Shown piece by piece: positions 17,304-24,869 of a stretch of DNA of 35,923 bases (the first letter of the stretch is position 1; every line of letters begins with the position of its first letter). The stretch is from assembly GCA_019694855.1 (NCBI GenBank), contig JAIBBD010000020.1, positions 1 through 35,923 of the forward strand. Reading direction: 5' to 3'. The notes below the pieces were generated by a model. The model was not told the DNA's origin and did not search any database. It worked only from the letters and a program-made list of their open reading frames with translations. This DNA comes from Dehalococcoidia bacterium (lineage in GTDB: Bacteria; Chloroflexota; Dehalococcoidia; UBA2979). The position numbers and the translations under genes are program-made.

Positions 17304-17332
17304 AGTGTCTGCCCGCGCCGAGCCTATGTCAA
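17304..17332 (-). promoter_or_regulatory. Promoter of the SUF operon
   Basis: On the minus strand a perfect TTGACA (17332-17327) is followed after 17 bases by GACACT (17309-17304), a weak -10. This would start transcription near 17297, about 65 bases before the sufR GTG. The surrounding 25 bases are unusually AT-rich for this window. Confidence 0.5.
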
Positions 17333-17341
17333 TGATTCTTT

Positions 17342-17351
17342 CAATTAATTG
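17342..17351. promoter_or_regulatory. Palindrome upstream of sufR, candidate operator
   Basis: CAATTAATTG is a perfect 10-base palindrome placed 10 bases upstream of the sufR -35 hexamer. A TCAAT element recurs at 17329-17333 and 17341-17345, 12 bases apart. The place and AT-rich nature suit a SufR or other regulator site; known cyanobacterial SufR sites are also CAA...TTG palindromes. Regulator identity is inferred. Confidence 0.4.
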
Positions 17352-17369
17352 CGAAAAAGTCCCGGAAAG

Positions 17370-17393
17370 AGCCCCCGGGCGCGATCGGGGGCT
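17370..17393 (-). terminator. Probable intrinsic terminator upstream of the SUF promoter
   Basis: Perfect 8-base inverted repeat (17370-17377 with 17386-17393, AGCCCCCG/CGGGGGCT) around an 8-base loop. On the minus strand it is followed by CTTT and, 8 bases later, ACTTTTT. It would stop minus-strand transcripts coming from the small gene at 17644-17802 before they enter sufR. Confidence 0.45.
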
Positions 17394-17460
17394 TGCCGGC
17401 GCGCTTGCTGCGCGAGGCAGAATGGTTCGAACGCAGGAAACATGATGAGGAGAGTTAGTT

Positions 17461-17631
17461 ATGTCGCATCACGGGAGACCCGGACACGAATCCGCGCCGA
17501 AGAACCGCCGCGAATCCGACCGCGACGAGGAGCAACAGGGCGAAACGGTCGAGGACAAGGGCGGCTCAGGTGCGCCCCAGGGCGGCCAGATCGACGGCCG
17601 CCAGGGCGACCAGCAGGGGCTCAAGCGTTAG
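17461..17631 (+). CDS. Small Gly-rich hydrophilin-like protein
   Basis: A 56-residue protein not matching a family I can name. Strong support for translation: GAGGAGA seven bases before the ATG. Composition is that of a hydrophilin/disordered protein: 11 Gly, 11 acidic and 9 basic residues, many Gln, no Cys or aromatic residue, and only one each of Val, Ile and Leu. Starts MSHHGRPGHESAPKNRR and ends GDQQGLKR. No signal peptide or membrane segment. It faces the next small gene tail-to-tail across 12 bases. A role in desiccation or osmotic stress would be a guess from composition only. Confidence 0.65.
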   Translation: MSHHGRPGHESAPKNRRESDRDEEQQGETVEDKGGSGAPQGGQIDGRQGDQQGLKR

Positions 17632-17643
17632 ACCGACCGGCCG

Positions 17644-17802
17644 TCAGTGACCACGCGTCCCGCTGCTCGCGTTTGAGTCGCTGCCACTGCGGCCGGAACG
17701 AGGTCGGCGGCTGCGCGTGCTGCCACCTTCGGCAGCCTTCTTTTCGCGTGTCTGCTCGGTCTTGCTCGTCTTGCTCGGTTGATGCTGACCCTGCTTCGCC
17801 AT
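17644..17802 (-). CDS. Small basic Ser/Arg-rich disordered protein
   Basis: A 52-residue protein with no family I recognise. GGAGGT lies five bases before its ATG, an almost ideal ribosome site. It contains no Ile, Leu, Val, Phe, Tyr, Trp or Cys at all; 12 Lys/Arg against 4 acidic residues, about 10 Ser and 7 Gly. N-terminal half is Lys/Thr/Gln-rich (KTSKTEQTREKK), C-terminal half Arg/Ser/Gly-rich (TRSRRPRSGRSGS). Nucleic-acid or anion binding would suit the charge, but this is inference. Convergent with the acidic-neutral hydrophilin-like gene. Confidence 0.65.
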   Translation of the reverse strand: MAKQGQHQPSKTSKTEQTREKKAAEGGSTRSRRPRSGRSGSDSNASSGTRGH

Positions 17803-17883
17803 GACGCACCTCCGGTGGCTATGGTTCTAGTCTAATGAACCCGTGATCCATGGCAGGGGGCGAAGGGCCTCGGATCGAGGTGA

Positions 17884-19020
17884 CTAGCCGCAGGCCTCGC
17901 GCAGGGCGGCCGCCATCTCGGCCATGCGCCGGGTCACGATGCCGGGCGCCTGTAACCCGTTGGTGATGTACGCCACCGCCAACCCGTAGCGGGGGTCGGC
18001 GTAGCCGACGGATGACTGCTGCCCGGCATGTCCGAACACCCCCGGCCCCTCGTGGTAGTCGAACGGGTCGCCCCGCAGACCGCTGACGTAGAACCCGAGG
18101 CCATAGCGCTTCGGGACGTCCTGCGTCCGGTCGCGAGCCGTCTCAACCTGCTCCCTCGTGGACTCCTCGATGGTCGCAAGGCGTAGCAGCGGTCGACCGG
18201 GAGCACTGGGCAGCAGTGCGGCGTAGAAGCGCGCGAGCGCGCGCGCCGTGCCGTACGCGTTCACCGCCGGCGCCTGTGCCCTCGCCATCGCCTCCGTGTT
18301 GAACACCTCAACGATTCTTGAAGTTGCGCCGAGCGATCCCGTCGGGTCATGCCGCGTCTCCTCCGACATCGCGTACACCGGCACCCGGTCGGCAACACGC
18401 GCGCCGGAGAGACCGAGCGAGATCGAGTCGGCAATCCCGAGGGGCGCGAACACCTCGTCCCGCATAAACTCTCGTGGCAGGCGGCCGTCGATGCGGCGCA
18501 CCACCTCCCCCAACGCCCACCCGTACGTGATCGGGTGGTATCCCACGGCGGTGCCGGGCTTCCAGGCCGCGGAAATGGACGCCGTCTGCGCCGTCACATA
18601 CGCCCAGTCATCGACGCGGCCCCAGTCGAAATCGTGAGCGAGCTGTGGGAAGCCTCCCTGGTGAGTCAGCACGTGGCGCACCGTCGCGGCGCGCTTGCCG
18701 CCGTGCGCGAACTGGGGCCAGAACGAGGCCACGGGGGTGTCATAGGACAGCCGTCCGCGTTCATGCAGCAGGTGGACGCAGGCGGCGGCGATCGGCTTCG
18801 TCGCCGAGAACAACAGCATCGGGTCGTCGCGTGTCAGGCGGCGGCCGGGAGCAGCGAGGCCGCCCGTGAGTTCGAGGGCCAGCACGCCGTCGCGGAACAC
18901 CGCGAGCTGCGCCCCCGGATGCCATCCAACCGCGAGCTGCTGCTCGAACAGCGACTCCACTCGCGCGATGCCATCCGCGCTCATCCCGCGGGCGGAAGGC
19001 GACGCCGGAGCGGACGTCAT
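17884..19020 (-). CDS. Beta-lactamase-fold serine hydrolase (copy 1)
   Basis: Serine hydrolase of the class C beta-lactamase/esterase EstB family (PF00144 type); cytoplasmic in appearance, no signal peptide. 378 residues. Catalytic Ser72-x-x-Lys75 in FSATKPIAA; the Tyr motif is in GYHPITYGWALGEVVRR; the third motif (KTG equivalent) is FGHAGQQSSVGYADP. HVLTHQGGFPQ is typical of the esterase branch. ATG at 19020 overlaps the stop of the upstream paralogue (ATGA), so the two are co-translated. Substrate unknown: carboxylesterase or amidase more likely than antibiotic hydrolysis. Confidence 0.88.
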   Translation of the reverse strand: MTSAPASPSARGMSADGIARVESLFEQQLAVGWHPGAQLAVFRDGVLALELTGGLAAPGRRLTRDDPMLLFSATKPIAAACVHLLHERGRLSYDTPVASFWPQFAHGGKRAATVRHVLTHQGGFPQLAHDFDWGRVDDWAYVTAQTASISAAWKPGTAVGYHPITYGWALGEVVRRIDGRLPREFMRDEVFAPLGIADSISLGLSGARVADRVPVYAMSEETRHDPTGSLGATSRIVEVFNTEAMARAQAPAVNAYGTARALARFYAALLPSAPGRPLLRLATIEESTREQVETARDRTQDVPKRYGLGFYVSGLRGDPFDYHEGPGVFGHAGQQSSVGYADPRYGLAVAYITNGLQAPGIVTRRMAEMAAALREACG

Positions 19021-20114
19021 TCGCAAGCCGCCCGCGCCGCGGCCACAACGTCCTCGATGCGGCGCATGTAGTTCGCGGGGTCCTGCAGCCCGTTCGTCAC
19101 GTACGCCAGGGCAAGACCACGGGACGGGTCGGCATAAGCAACGGCGCACTGCTGCCCGCCATGACCGAAGACGCCCGGCGTGCAATACGGTTCCCAAATA
19201 CCGCCTGCCATGAAGCCCAGGCCGTACGAGGAGGGCAATCCGCTGGTGCGGTCGGCCACGGCCTCGGCGTGCACCCGGGTCGCCTCGGCGACCGTACCCG
19301 CTTCGAGGATGCGCCTCCCGCCGAGCGCGCCCCCGCGCTCGAGCATCGCGTAGAAGCGCGCCAACGCCTCGGCCGTTCCGATGGCGTTCGCGGCCGGAAT
19401 CTGCGCCTGCAGCGTAGTCGGACGGTTGAACCGTTCCACCATCTCCGAGGTGCGTCGCTCGCTCCCCTCGGGGTCGTCGAACGTGACTTCGGACATCGCC
19501 TCGACCTGCACCACGCGAGCCAGTCCGGCCTCATCGACGCCGAGCGATGCGTCCATGCGCAGCGGCTCGAACAGCTCGTCCCGCATGAAGTCCCGTGGCA
19601 TGCGCCCATCGGCGCGCCGGATCAGCTCGCCCAGTGCAAACCCATAGGTCACGGGGTGGTACCCGACCGCGGTCCCCGGTTCCCATTGCGCCTCGACGCC
19701 GGCGACCGGCGCGATGACCGCATCCCAGTCGCCGATGTCCACCCAGTCGAACTCGCGAGGGAAGACCGGGAAGCCGCCTCTGTGCGTCAGCACGTGCCTC
19801 GGCGTGCAGGATGCCTTGCCGCCCTGCCCGAACTCGGGCCAGACCTCGGCAATCGGCCGGTCGAGGTGGATCGCCCCGCGCTCGACCAGCATCAGGATGC
19901 ACACAGCGGTCAGCGGCTTCGTCGCCGAGAACCAGAGCATGCGCGCGTCCTCACCGGCAGCCGTCCCGAGGCGCTCGTCGAGCTGCAACTCACCGTCGCG
20001 GTACACCGCGAGCTGGGCTCCCGAATGCAGGCCCCGATCGAGGTGCTGGCGGGCGACGCCAGCCAGCGCACGAAGGCCCGAAGGGCTGAGGGGACGGGGC
20101 CGGGTGAGCGTCAC
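19017..20114 (-). CDS. Beta-lactamase-fold serine hydrolase (copy 2)
   Basis: Tandem paralogue of the downstream gene; 365 residues. Ser63-x-x-Lys66 in FSATKPLTA, Tyr motif GYHPVTYGFALGELIRR, third motif FGHGGQQCAVAYADP, and HVLTHRGGFPVFPREFDW. GTG start at 20114; an ATG seven bases upstream is out of frame and hits a stop after three codons. No ribosome site precedes the GTG, and a TAGAAT hexamer ends six bases before it, so the mRNA may be leaderless. Divergent from the Fur-family gene. Two coupled but diverged copies suggest a heteromeric or two-substrate esterase activity, which the sequence cannot decide. Confidence 0.88.
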   Translation of the reverse strand: MTLTRPRPLSPSGLRALAGVARQHLDRGLHSGAQLAVYRDGELQLDERLGTAAGEDARMLWFSATKPLTAVCILMLVERGAIHLDRPIAEVWPEFGQGGKASCTPRHVLTHRGGFPVFPREFDWVDIGDWDAVIAPVAGVEAQWEPGTAVGYHPVTYGFALGELIRRADGRMPRDFMRDELFEPLRMDASLGVDEAGLARVVQVEAMSEVTFDDPEGSERRTSEMVERFNRPTTLQAQIPAANAIGTAEALARFYAMLERGGALGGRRILEAGTVAEATRVHAEAVADRTSGLPSSYGLGFMAGGIWEPYCTPGVFGHGGQQCAVAYADPSRGLALAYVTNGLQDPANYMRRIEDVVAAARAACE

Positions 20115-20120
20115 CCGTCC

Positions 20121-20126
20121 ATTCTA
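20121..20126 (-). promoter_or_regulatory. -10 hexamer giving a leaderless serine hydrolase mRNA
   Basis: Minus-strand TAGAAT (5 of 6 to TATAAT) ends six bases before the GTG at 20114, so initiation at the usual distance would fall on the start codon itself. No clear -35 is visible in the very GC-rich stretch upstream. Confidence 0.45.
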
Positions 20127-20190
20127 GGCGGCGCGCCCGCCGGAGCGGCGCGCGTTGACAGCCCGTTTACGCGAGGAAGACCATGTCCGC

Positions 20191-20619
20191 ATGGTCAGCC
20201 TCGAGTCCCTCGAACGGGATGTCTCGCGCAGCGGATACCGGGTCACGGGTCCTCGACGCGAACTCCTTGCGACGCTACAGGAGATGGGCGACCACTTCAC
20301 CGCGGAGGGCCTCGTTGCCGCCGTCCCCGGAGTGGGACGCGCCACCGTGTTCCGCACGCTGCGGCTGCTGCAGGACATCGGCACGCTGTGCCAGGTCGTC
20401 CTCGATGACGGCACGCTCCAGTACCGGCTCACGAGCGGCGGCCACCACCATCACGTCGTCTGCTCGCGCTGCGGAGCCGTGAACGACTTCTCGGCCTGTG
20501 ACATCCAGGGGCTGCTCGACGAAATCGCCGAGCGTACGGGCTACGTCATCGATGGCCATCGCCTCGAGGTGTACGGCCGCTGTGCGGACTGCAAAGAGGT
20601 GCTCACCTCCGAAACGTAG
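20191..20619 (+). CDS. Fur/Zur-family metalloregulator
   Basis: Metal-dependent DNA-binding repressor of the Fur family, 142 residues. N-terminal winged helix: GYRVTGPRRELLATLQEMGDHFTAEGLV and GVGRATVFRTLRLLQDIG. C-terminal metal and dimerisation domain: HHHH at 85-88 and the structural zinc CxxC pairs Cys91/94 and Cys131/134. I start at the ATG at 20191; the frame opens at a TTG at 20155, but that base run is TTGACA and is more likely a -35 element. The metal (Fe, Zn, Mn or peroxide sensing) is not decidable, but a metal ABC transporter 2.6 kb downstream with a Fur-type box makes Zur or a manganese/zinc role attractive. Confidence 0.88.
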   Translation: MVSLESLERDVSRSGYRVTGPRRELLATLQEMGDHFTAEGLVAAVPGVGRATVFRTLRLLQDIGTLCQVVLDDGTLQYRLTSGGHHHHVVCSRCGAVNDFSACDIQGLLDEIAERTGYVIDGHRLEVYGRCADCKEVLTSET

Positions 20620-20702
20620 CCCGCACGAGCGACGGCTGCGCGGTGCCCAACCATCGTCATTACACTACGCGTCGAACCGCTGGAAGGAGCCCGCCTCCGG
20701 CC

Positions 20703-22247
20703 ATGCAGACGCGTCCCCGAAACCAGGCAGGCGTCGACGTTGTCGTCCGCCTGCTCGCGGTGCTGACACTCGTGCTCGCCGCGAACTACGTCGCGTGGCG
20801 CTGGACGGACTCTGTGGCGTGGGGCGCCTGGCCTCTGTCGGTCCCCTTCGTGCTGGCCGAGACCCACGCCGGACTGTGTCTCGTCCTGCTCTGCCTCACC
20901 CTGTCCCGCACGACCCGTCGCATCCCGCCGGCGCCCCCGTCCGGGCTCAGCGTTGACGTCTTCGTCACGAGGTACGACGAACCCGTCGAACTCCTGCGCC
21001 GGACCGTGCGCTCGGCCGTCGCGTTCGCCTACCCGCACCGCACATACGTCCTCGACGACGGCGCGGCACCCGAGGTGGCCTCGATGGCCCGATCCGAGGG
21101 AGCCCACTACCTCGCCCGGACGCGCGCGCCTGAGGGCGCACACGTCGACGCCAAGGCTGGCAATCTCAATCACGCATTACGGCACACGGCGGGTGATTTC
21201 GTGCTGGTCCTGGACGCCGATCAGGTGGCGCACCCGGACTTCCTCGACCGCACGCTGGGCTACTTCGACGACCCACAGGTCGTGTTCGTACAGACGCCGC
21301 AATGGTCGTACAACGTGCCACGTCCGGATCCACTCGGGGCACAGACGCCGTTCTTTAATGGGCCCGTCCAGCGGGGAAAGGACGCCTGGAACGCCGCGCT
21401 GTTCACCGGCTCAAACGCCGTGCTCCGACGCCGCGCCCTGCAGCATGCGCGCGACGAGGGCATCGCTACGTACTCGCTCACCGAGGACCTGGCCACGACC
21501 ATCCGCTTGCATGCCGCGGGCGGGCGGGGCGTCTACCACGACGAAGTGCTCGCGGAAGGCCTCGCGCCGGGCGACCTCGAGGCGCTCCTTTCGCAGCGCC
21601 GGCGATGGGCGGTCGGCGCACTCCAGGTCCTGCGCCGGGAAGCCCCCTTGACCGCGCGAGGGCTCAGCGTTGGCCAGCGGTTGATGTACCTCGAGACGGT
21701 GCTGCGCTACTTCTCCGGATTCGCAACGGCCACGCTTGCGATCGTCACGGCGCTGGCGCTCACATTCGGCTGGTGGCCGGTCGACTCCTACGACGCGAGT
21801 CTCCTGGCGCGGGCGATTCCGCTTGCGCTCGCTAACGAGGTGTTGCTGCTGACGGCGATGCGCGGGCCCGGTGCCGTCCGTGAGCGGCAGCTCTCGATCG
21901 CCCTCTGGCCGGTCTGGATCGAGGCCGCATGCACCGCGCTCGCACCGGCGCGTGCCCCTGCTACGCCATCATTCGAGGTGACTCCAAAGGATGGCGCAAC
22001 GCGCCGGGCATCGCTGAAGCTCCTGCGCTGGCAGCTCGGCGCGGCTGCGCTGCTCATCGGGAGCGTCCTGGTCGCGGGGATCCGGCTGGCCGCGGGCGTC
22101 GAGGACGACTTGAACGCCGTGGTCGTGCACCTCGCCTGGGCGGCTTACCTGCTCGGTGGGCTGGCTATGCTGCCCGCCGCGTGGGCTTATCGGCGCAACG
22201 CCGTGCCGTCGTCAGCACCGGCACTCGAGCGAGAGATGCCTCGCTAG
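20703..22247 (+). CDS. Cellulose-synthase-like membrane glycosyltransferase (GT2)
   Basis: Membrane processive-type family 2 glycosyltransferase, 514 residues. Two N-terminal membrane helices (about 13-31 and 45-67), cytosolic GT-A domain with the full BcsA-type signature: DD at 118-119, DAD at 171-173, TED at 260-262 and QRRRW at 298-302; then several C-terminal helices (from about 325 onward). No PilZ domain and no bcsB, export or glycan-modifying genes adjoin, so the polymer is unknown. ATG at 20703 is preceded by GGAAGGAG at 13 bases, farther than usual; a GTG at 20643 would add 20 residues. Its stop shares the tetranucleotide CTAG with the convergent arsM stop. Confidence 0.88.
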   Translation: MQTRPRNQAGVDVVVRLLAVLTLVLAANYVAWRWTDSVAWGAWPLSVPFVLAETHAGLCLVLLCLTLSRTTRRIPPAPPSGLSVDVFVTRYDEPVELLRRTVRSAVAFAYPHRTYVLDDGAAPEVASMARSEGAHYLARTRAPEGAHVDAKAGNLNHALRHTAGDFVLVLDADQVAHPDFLDRTLGYFDDPQVVFVQTPQWSYNVPRPDPLGAQTPFFNGPVQRGKDAWNAALFTGSNAVLRRRALQHARDEGIATYSLTEDLATTIRLHAAGGRGVYHDEVLAEGLAPGDLEALLSQRRRWAVGALQVLRREAPLTARGLSVGQRLMYLETVLRYFSGFATATLAIVTALALTFGWWPVDSYDASLLARAIPLALANEVLLLTAMRGPGAVRERQLSIALWPVWIEAACTALAPARAPATPSFEVTPKDGATRRASLKLLRWQLGAAALLIGSVLVAGIRLAAGVEDDLNAVVVHLAWAAYLLGGLAMLPAAWAYRRNAVPSSAPALEREMPR

Positions 22248-23086
22248 CAGCAGGATGGGTCGTCGAGGCTGCAGCAGTCCGCCGTGTCGAGGCCCGCCGG
22301 CGCAAGCAACTCGATCGTCGGCCCGCTGAACTGCCACCCCCGCCGAGGGGCGCCCCCTCCCGGGCGGCGAGCGTTAATGAGCGCGCTCGCCCAGGCGTCC
22401 GTCGGGTTGGCTTCCACGGCGATCTCGACATCCTCGAACCCCGCAGCGGCAAGGCGAGACCGGTAATCGTCGAGGTGGAGCGCCCCGGACTTGCAGCCAG
22501 ACCACAGGTCGAGGTCCGCGCGCTCTTCGTTGCTGATCTCGCGCAGCAGTACGACATCGGACACCTGGAAGCGGCCGCCCGGCCGCAGCACGCGGAATGC
22601 CTCGCTGAAGACGGCGTCCTTGTCTGTCGACAGATTGATCACGCAGTTCGAAATGATCACGTCGACCGCTGCGTCATCGAGCGGAATGGCCTCGATCAGT
22701 CCACGCCGGAACTCGACGTTCGCAACGTGAACGCCCGCAGCCAGCAGCCGCGCCCGGTTCGTTTCGGCGAGCGTCAGCATGTCGTCGGTCATGTCGACGC
22801 CGATCACGCGCCCGCTCGGCCCCACCTGCCGCGCTGCAAGGAAGCAGTCGAGGCCCGCGCCGGAACCGAGGTCGAGCACGGTCTCACCCGCCTGTAGTTG
22901 AGCGATCGCGACGGGATTCCCGCAGCCGTACGACACCACGCCTGCCGGCAACGAGTCCGCCTCCGCGTACAGCTTCGACGCCACACCACCGGCACGATCC
23001 CCCGGCGCTCCCGACAGCACCTCGCGTGCTCGCTCGCCGTAGGCGCCGCGTACAGCGTCCCGAATCGTCTCGGCATCGGTGGTCAT
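22244..23086 (-). CDS. arsM: Arsenite S-adenosylmethionine methyltransferase
   Basis: Cytoplasmic SAM-dependent methylation of As(III), detoxifying by forming methylated arsenicals. 280 residues. SAM motif [20 protein letters not shown] (about 70-89); arsenic-binding cysteines Cys55 (SYGCGNP), Cys148 (ISNCVINLS) and Cys198 (WSGCKSGAL), the three-Cys set of ArsM. The C-terminus adds two CC pairs (Cys271-272 and Cys279-280), seen in some bacterial ArsM. Strong GGAGGGA ribosome site seven bases before the ATG. No arsR, arsB or acr3 is nearby. Divergent from the metal ABC operon. Confidence 0.93.
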   Translation of the reverse strand: MTTDAETIRDAVRGAYGERAREVLSGAPGDRAGGVASKLYAEADSLPAGVVSYGCGNPVAIAQLQAGETVLDLGSGAGLDCFLAARQVGPSGRVIGVDMTDDMLTLAETNRARLLAAGVHVANVEFRRGLIEAIPLDDAAVDVIISNCVINLSTDKDAVFSEAFRVLRPGGRFQVSDVVLLREISNEERADLDLWSGCKSGALHLDDYRSRLAAAGFEDVEIAVEANPTDAWASALINARRPGGGAPRRGWQFSGPTIELLAPAGLDTADCCSLDDPSCC

Positions 23087-23131
23087 GACCGTCTCCCTCC
23101 GCGTTGTCTTCGCATGGTACTCGCTCGTGCC

Positions 23132-23146
23132 GCCACCGAGGGTGGC
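23132..23146. repeat. Inverted repeat in arsM / metal-transporter divergent region
   Basis: GCCACC-GAG-GGTGGC, a perfect 6-base inverted repeat with a 3-base centre, 46 bases upstream of the arsM start and 16 bases before the transporter -35. It could be a small operator or part of the arsM leader; nothing in the sequence decides. Confidence 0.35.
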
Positions 23147-23161
23147 CCCGACCAGCGCTTA

Positions 23162-23190
23162 TTGACACTTTGTCTCATCTCATCTATAGG
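23162..23190 (+). promoter_or_regulatory. Promoter of the metal ABC transporter operon
   Basis: Perfect -35 TTGACA (23162-23167), 17-base spacer, -10 TATAGG (23185-23190). Initiation near 23197 leaves a leader of about 24 bases containing GGGAAGG before the GTG at 23221. Confidence 0.65.
23163..23177. promoter_or_regulatory. Fur/Zur-like inverted repeat overlapping the promoter
   Basis: TGACACT-T-TGTCTCA has the 7-1-7 layout of Fur-family boxes, with 5 of 7 symmetric positions matching (TGA.AC on both arms). It covers the -35 and the start of the spacer, where a repressor would block polymerase. The Fur-family gene at 20191 is the obvious candidate regulator. Confidence 0.4.
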
Positions 23191-23220
23191 TACCAGGTAT
23201 CAATTGGGAAGGTGTGCACC

Positions 23221-24129
23221 GTGACAGGCCTGGTCCGCCTCGCCGGCCTCTGCGCCGTCTTCGCGACGATGCTCCTTGCCCTCAGCTGCGGGGGCGGGAC
23301 GGAGAGCCAGAGCGACGTCGTGGCGACGACGGTGCAGATCGGTGCACTGACCAGGGAGGTCGCCGGCGACCGCCTCACCGTGCACATCCTCGTCGGGCCG
23401 GGCGTCGACCCGCACGACTTCGAGGCAAGCGCGAATGACCTGCGGCAGATCTCAGGGGCCAGGCTCGTGCTGCGCAACGGCATTGGTCTCGATGACTTCC
23501 TCGACCGCGCGATGAAGAGCGGAGGCGCGAGGCAGGTGGTGACGGTCACCGATGGCATCACGGTGCGCCGGGCCGCCGACTCCGATGGAGGCCGGGGCGA
23601 CGAAGACCCCCACGTCTGGCACAACCCCCTCAACGCGAAAGTGATGGTCGACGACATCGTGCGCGCGCTCTCAGATGCCTATCCCGAAGATGCCGCGACA
23701 TTCCGCGCAAACGGGGACTCCTACAAGGCAACGCTCGATGAGACGGACGCGGAAATCCGTCGCCTCATCGACACGATCCCGCCCGCGAATCGCAAGATGG
23801 TCACGAACCACGACGCCTTCGGCTACTTCATCGAGCGATACGGCCTGACCTATGTCGGCGCCGTGATCCCGGGCCTCTCCACCCAGGGCGAACCGTCCTC
23901 CAAAGAGATCGCCACCCTCGAGGACACCATCCGCCGCGAAGACGTGAAGGCGATCTTCGCCGAAAGTTCGGTCGACCCGAAGGTCGCCCGCGAGATTGCG
24001 CGCGACACCGGCGTACGTATCGTCGACGACCTCTATGGCGACTCGCTGGGAGACCCGGGCACGGAGGCCGCGACGCTGGACGGCATGTTGCTGGCAAACG
24101 CCCGCAAGATCGCGGACGCGCTGCGATGA
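23221..24129 (+). CDS. Metal-binding lipoprotein of zinc/manganese ABC transporter (cluster A-I)
   Basis: Extracytoplasmic metal-binding subunit of the TroA/ZnuA/PsaA family, 302 residues. Lipoprotein signal with lipobox LALSC, Cys23. Metal ligands by alignment: His65 (VDPHDFE), His131 (EDPHVWHNP), the His of NHDAFGYF and the Asp of LYGDSLG, i.e. the His3-Asp set of TroA, which binds Zn or Mn. No long His-rich loop as in many ZnuA. GTG at 23221 fits the ribosome site GGGAAGG and the lipoprotein signal; upstream in-frame codons precede the predicted transcription start. Overlaps the ATPase gene by ATGA. Confidence 0.92.
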   Translation: MTGLVRLAGLCAVFATMLLALSCGGGTESQSDVVATTVQIGALTREVAGDRLTVHILVGPGVDPHDFEASANDLRQISGARLVLRNGIGLDDFLDRAMKSGGARQVVTVTDGITVRRAADSDGGRGDEDPHVWHNPLNAKVMVDDIVRALSDAYPEDAATFRANGDSYKATLDETDAEIRRLIDTIPPANRKMVTNHDAFGYFIERYGLTYVGAVIPGLSTQGEPSSKEIATLEDTIRREDVKAIFAESSVDPKVAREIARDTGVRIVDDLYGDSLGDPGTEAATLDGMLLANARKIADALR

Positions 24130-24869
24130 GTCAGCAAGCGCTCGCCAATGGCCCGCTCCGCCTCGACCACGTAGCCGTCGGCTACGACTCGACGTTCGTG
24201 CTTTCGGACGTGAGTTTCGAGGTCCAACCAGGCGACGTGGTCGGTGTGATCGGGCCGAATGGCGGCGGAAAGAGCACGCTGCTCAAGGCCATCGCGCGCG
24301 TCCTCCCGCTGCGCGCCGGGCACGTCACGCTCGCCGGCCGCGGCATCGAGGAGTACGCGGGGCGCATCGCCTTCGTGCCGCAGCGGGAGGAAGTCAACTG
24401 GGACTTCCCGGTGACCGCGCTGGACGTCGTCCTGATGGGTCGCTATCGAGGCGCGGGCTGGCTGCGGCGTCCCTCACGAGCGGACCGCGAGCGTGCGGCC
24501 GAGGCGCTGGAGCGCTTGGGCCTCGGGGGAATGGGTGGCCGCCACATCAGCCAGTTCTCAGGCGGCCAGCAGCAGCGCATCTTTCTCGCGCGAGCGCTCG
24601 TGCAGGATCCACTCGTCGTACTCCTCGATGAGCCGTTCACCGGCATTGACGCCGCCAACCGCGCCGTCTTCCACGAGGCAATCGCCGCCTTCGCTCGCCA
24701 GCAGGTGATCGTGTTGATGGCCACGCACGACCTCGAGGAAATGGCGGCCACCTGCTCGTACGTCTGCTGCGTGAACCAGCGGCTGGTCGCGTTCGGACCC
24801 ACGAGGGACACCTACACCCCCGAGGTCATCAGGGAGACCTTCGCGGGCCGGTTGGCGGTGTTCTCGTGA
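24126..24869 (+). CDS. ATPase of zinc/manganese ABC transporter
   Basis: ATP-binding subunit (ZnuC/TroB/MntB type), 247 residues. Walker A GPNGGGKST (about 43-51), Q-loop VPQREEVNWDFPVTALDVVLMGRY (characteristic of metal importers), signature FSGGQQQR, Walker B LVVLLDEPFTGID, switch MATHDLEEM. Overlaps both neighbours, so the three subunits are coupled. Confidence 0.94.
   Translation: MSQQALANGPLRLDHVAVGYDSTFVLSDVSFEVQPGDVVGVIGPNGGGKSTLLKAIARVLPLRAGHVTLAGRGIEEYAGRIAFVPQREEVNWDFPVTALDVVLMGRYRGAGWLRRPSRADRERAAEALERLGLGGMGGRHISQFSGGQQQRIFLARALVQDPLVVLLDEPFTGIDAANRAVFHEAIAAFARQQVIVLMATHDLEEMAATCSYVCCVNQRLVAFGPTRDTYTPEVIRETFAGRLAVFS

Noticed and set aside
17393-17423. Promoter TTGCCG-19-CAGAAT for the small gene at 17461
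   Set aside because: Both hexamers match only 4 of 6 and the 19-base spacer is too long for a confident call.
17621-17809. 62-codon minus-strand frame over the small basic gene
   Set aside because: Another minus-strand frame (17644-17802) has its ATG placed after GGAGGT; this one has no matching ribosome site and mixed composition.
20155-20190. TTG start 36 bases upstream for the Fur-family gene
   Set aside because: The TTG is the start of TTGACA and the added residues are not seen at the N-terminus of the family; ATG at 20191 is preferred.
19161-20408. 415-codon plus-strand frame running into the Fur-family gene
   Set aside because: Antisense to a serine hydrolase and then out of frame with the Fur protein.
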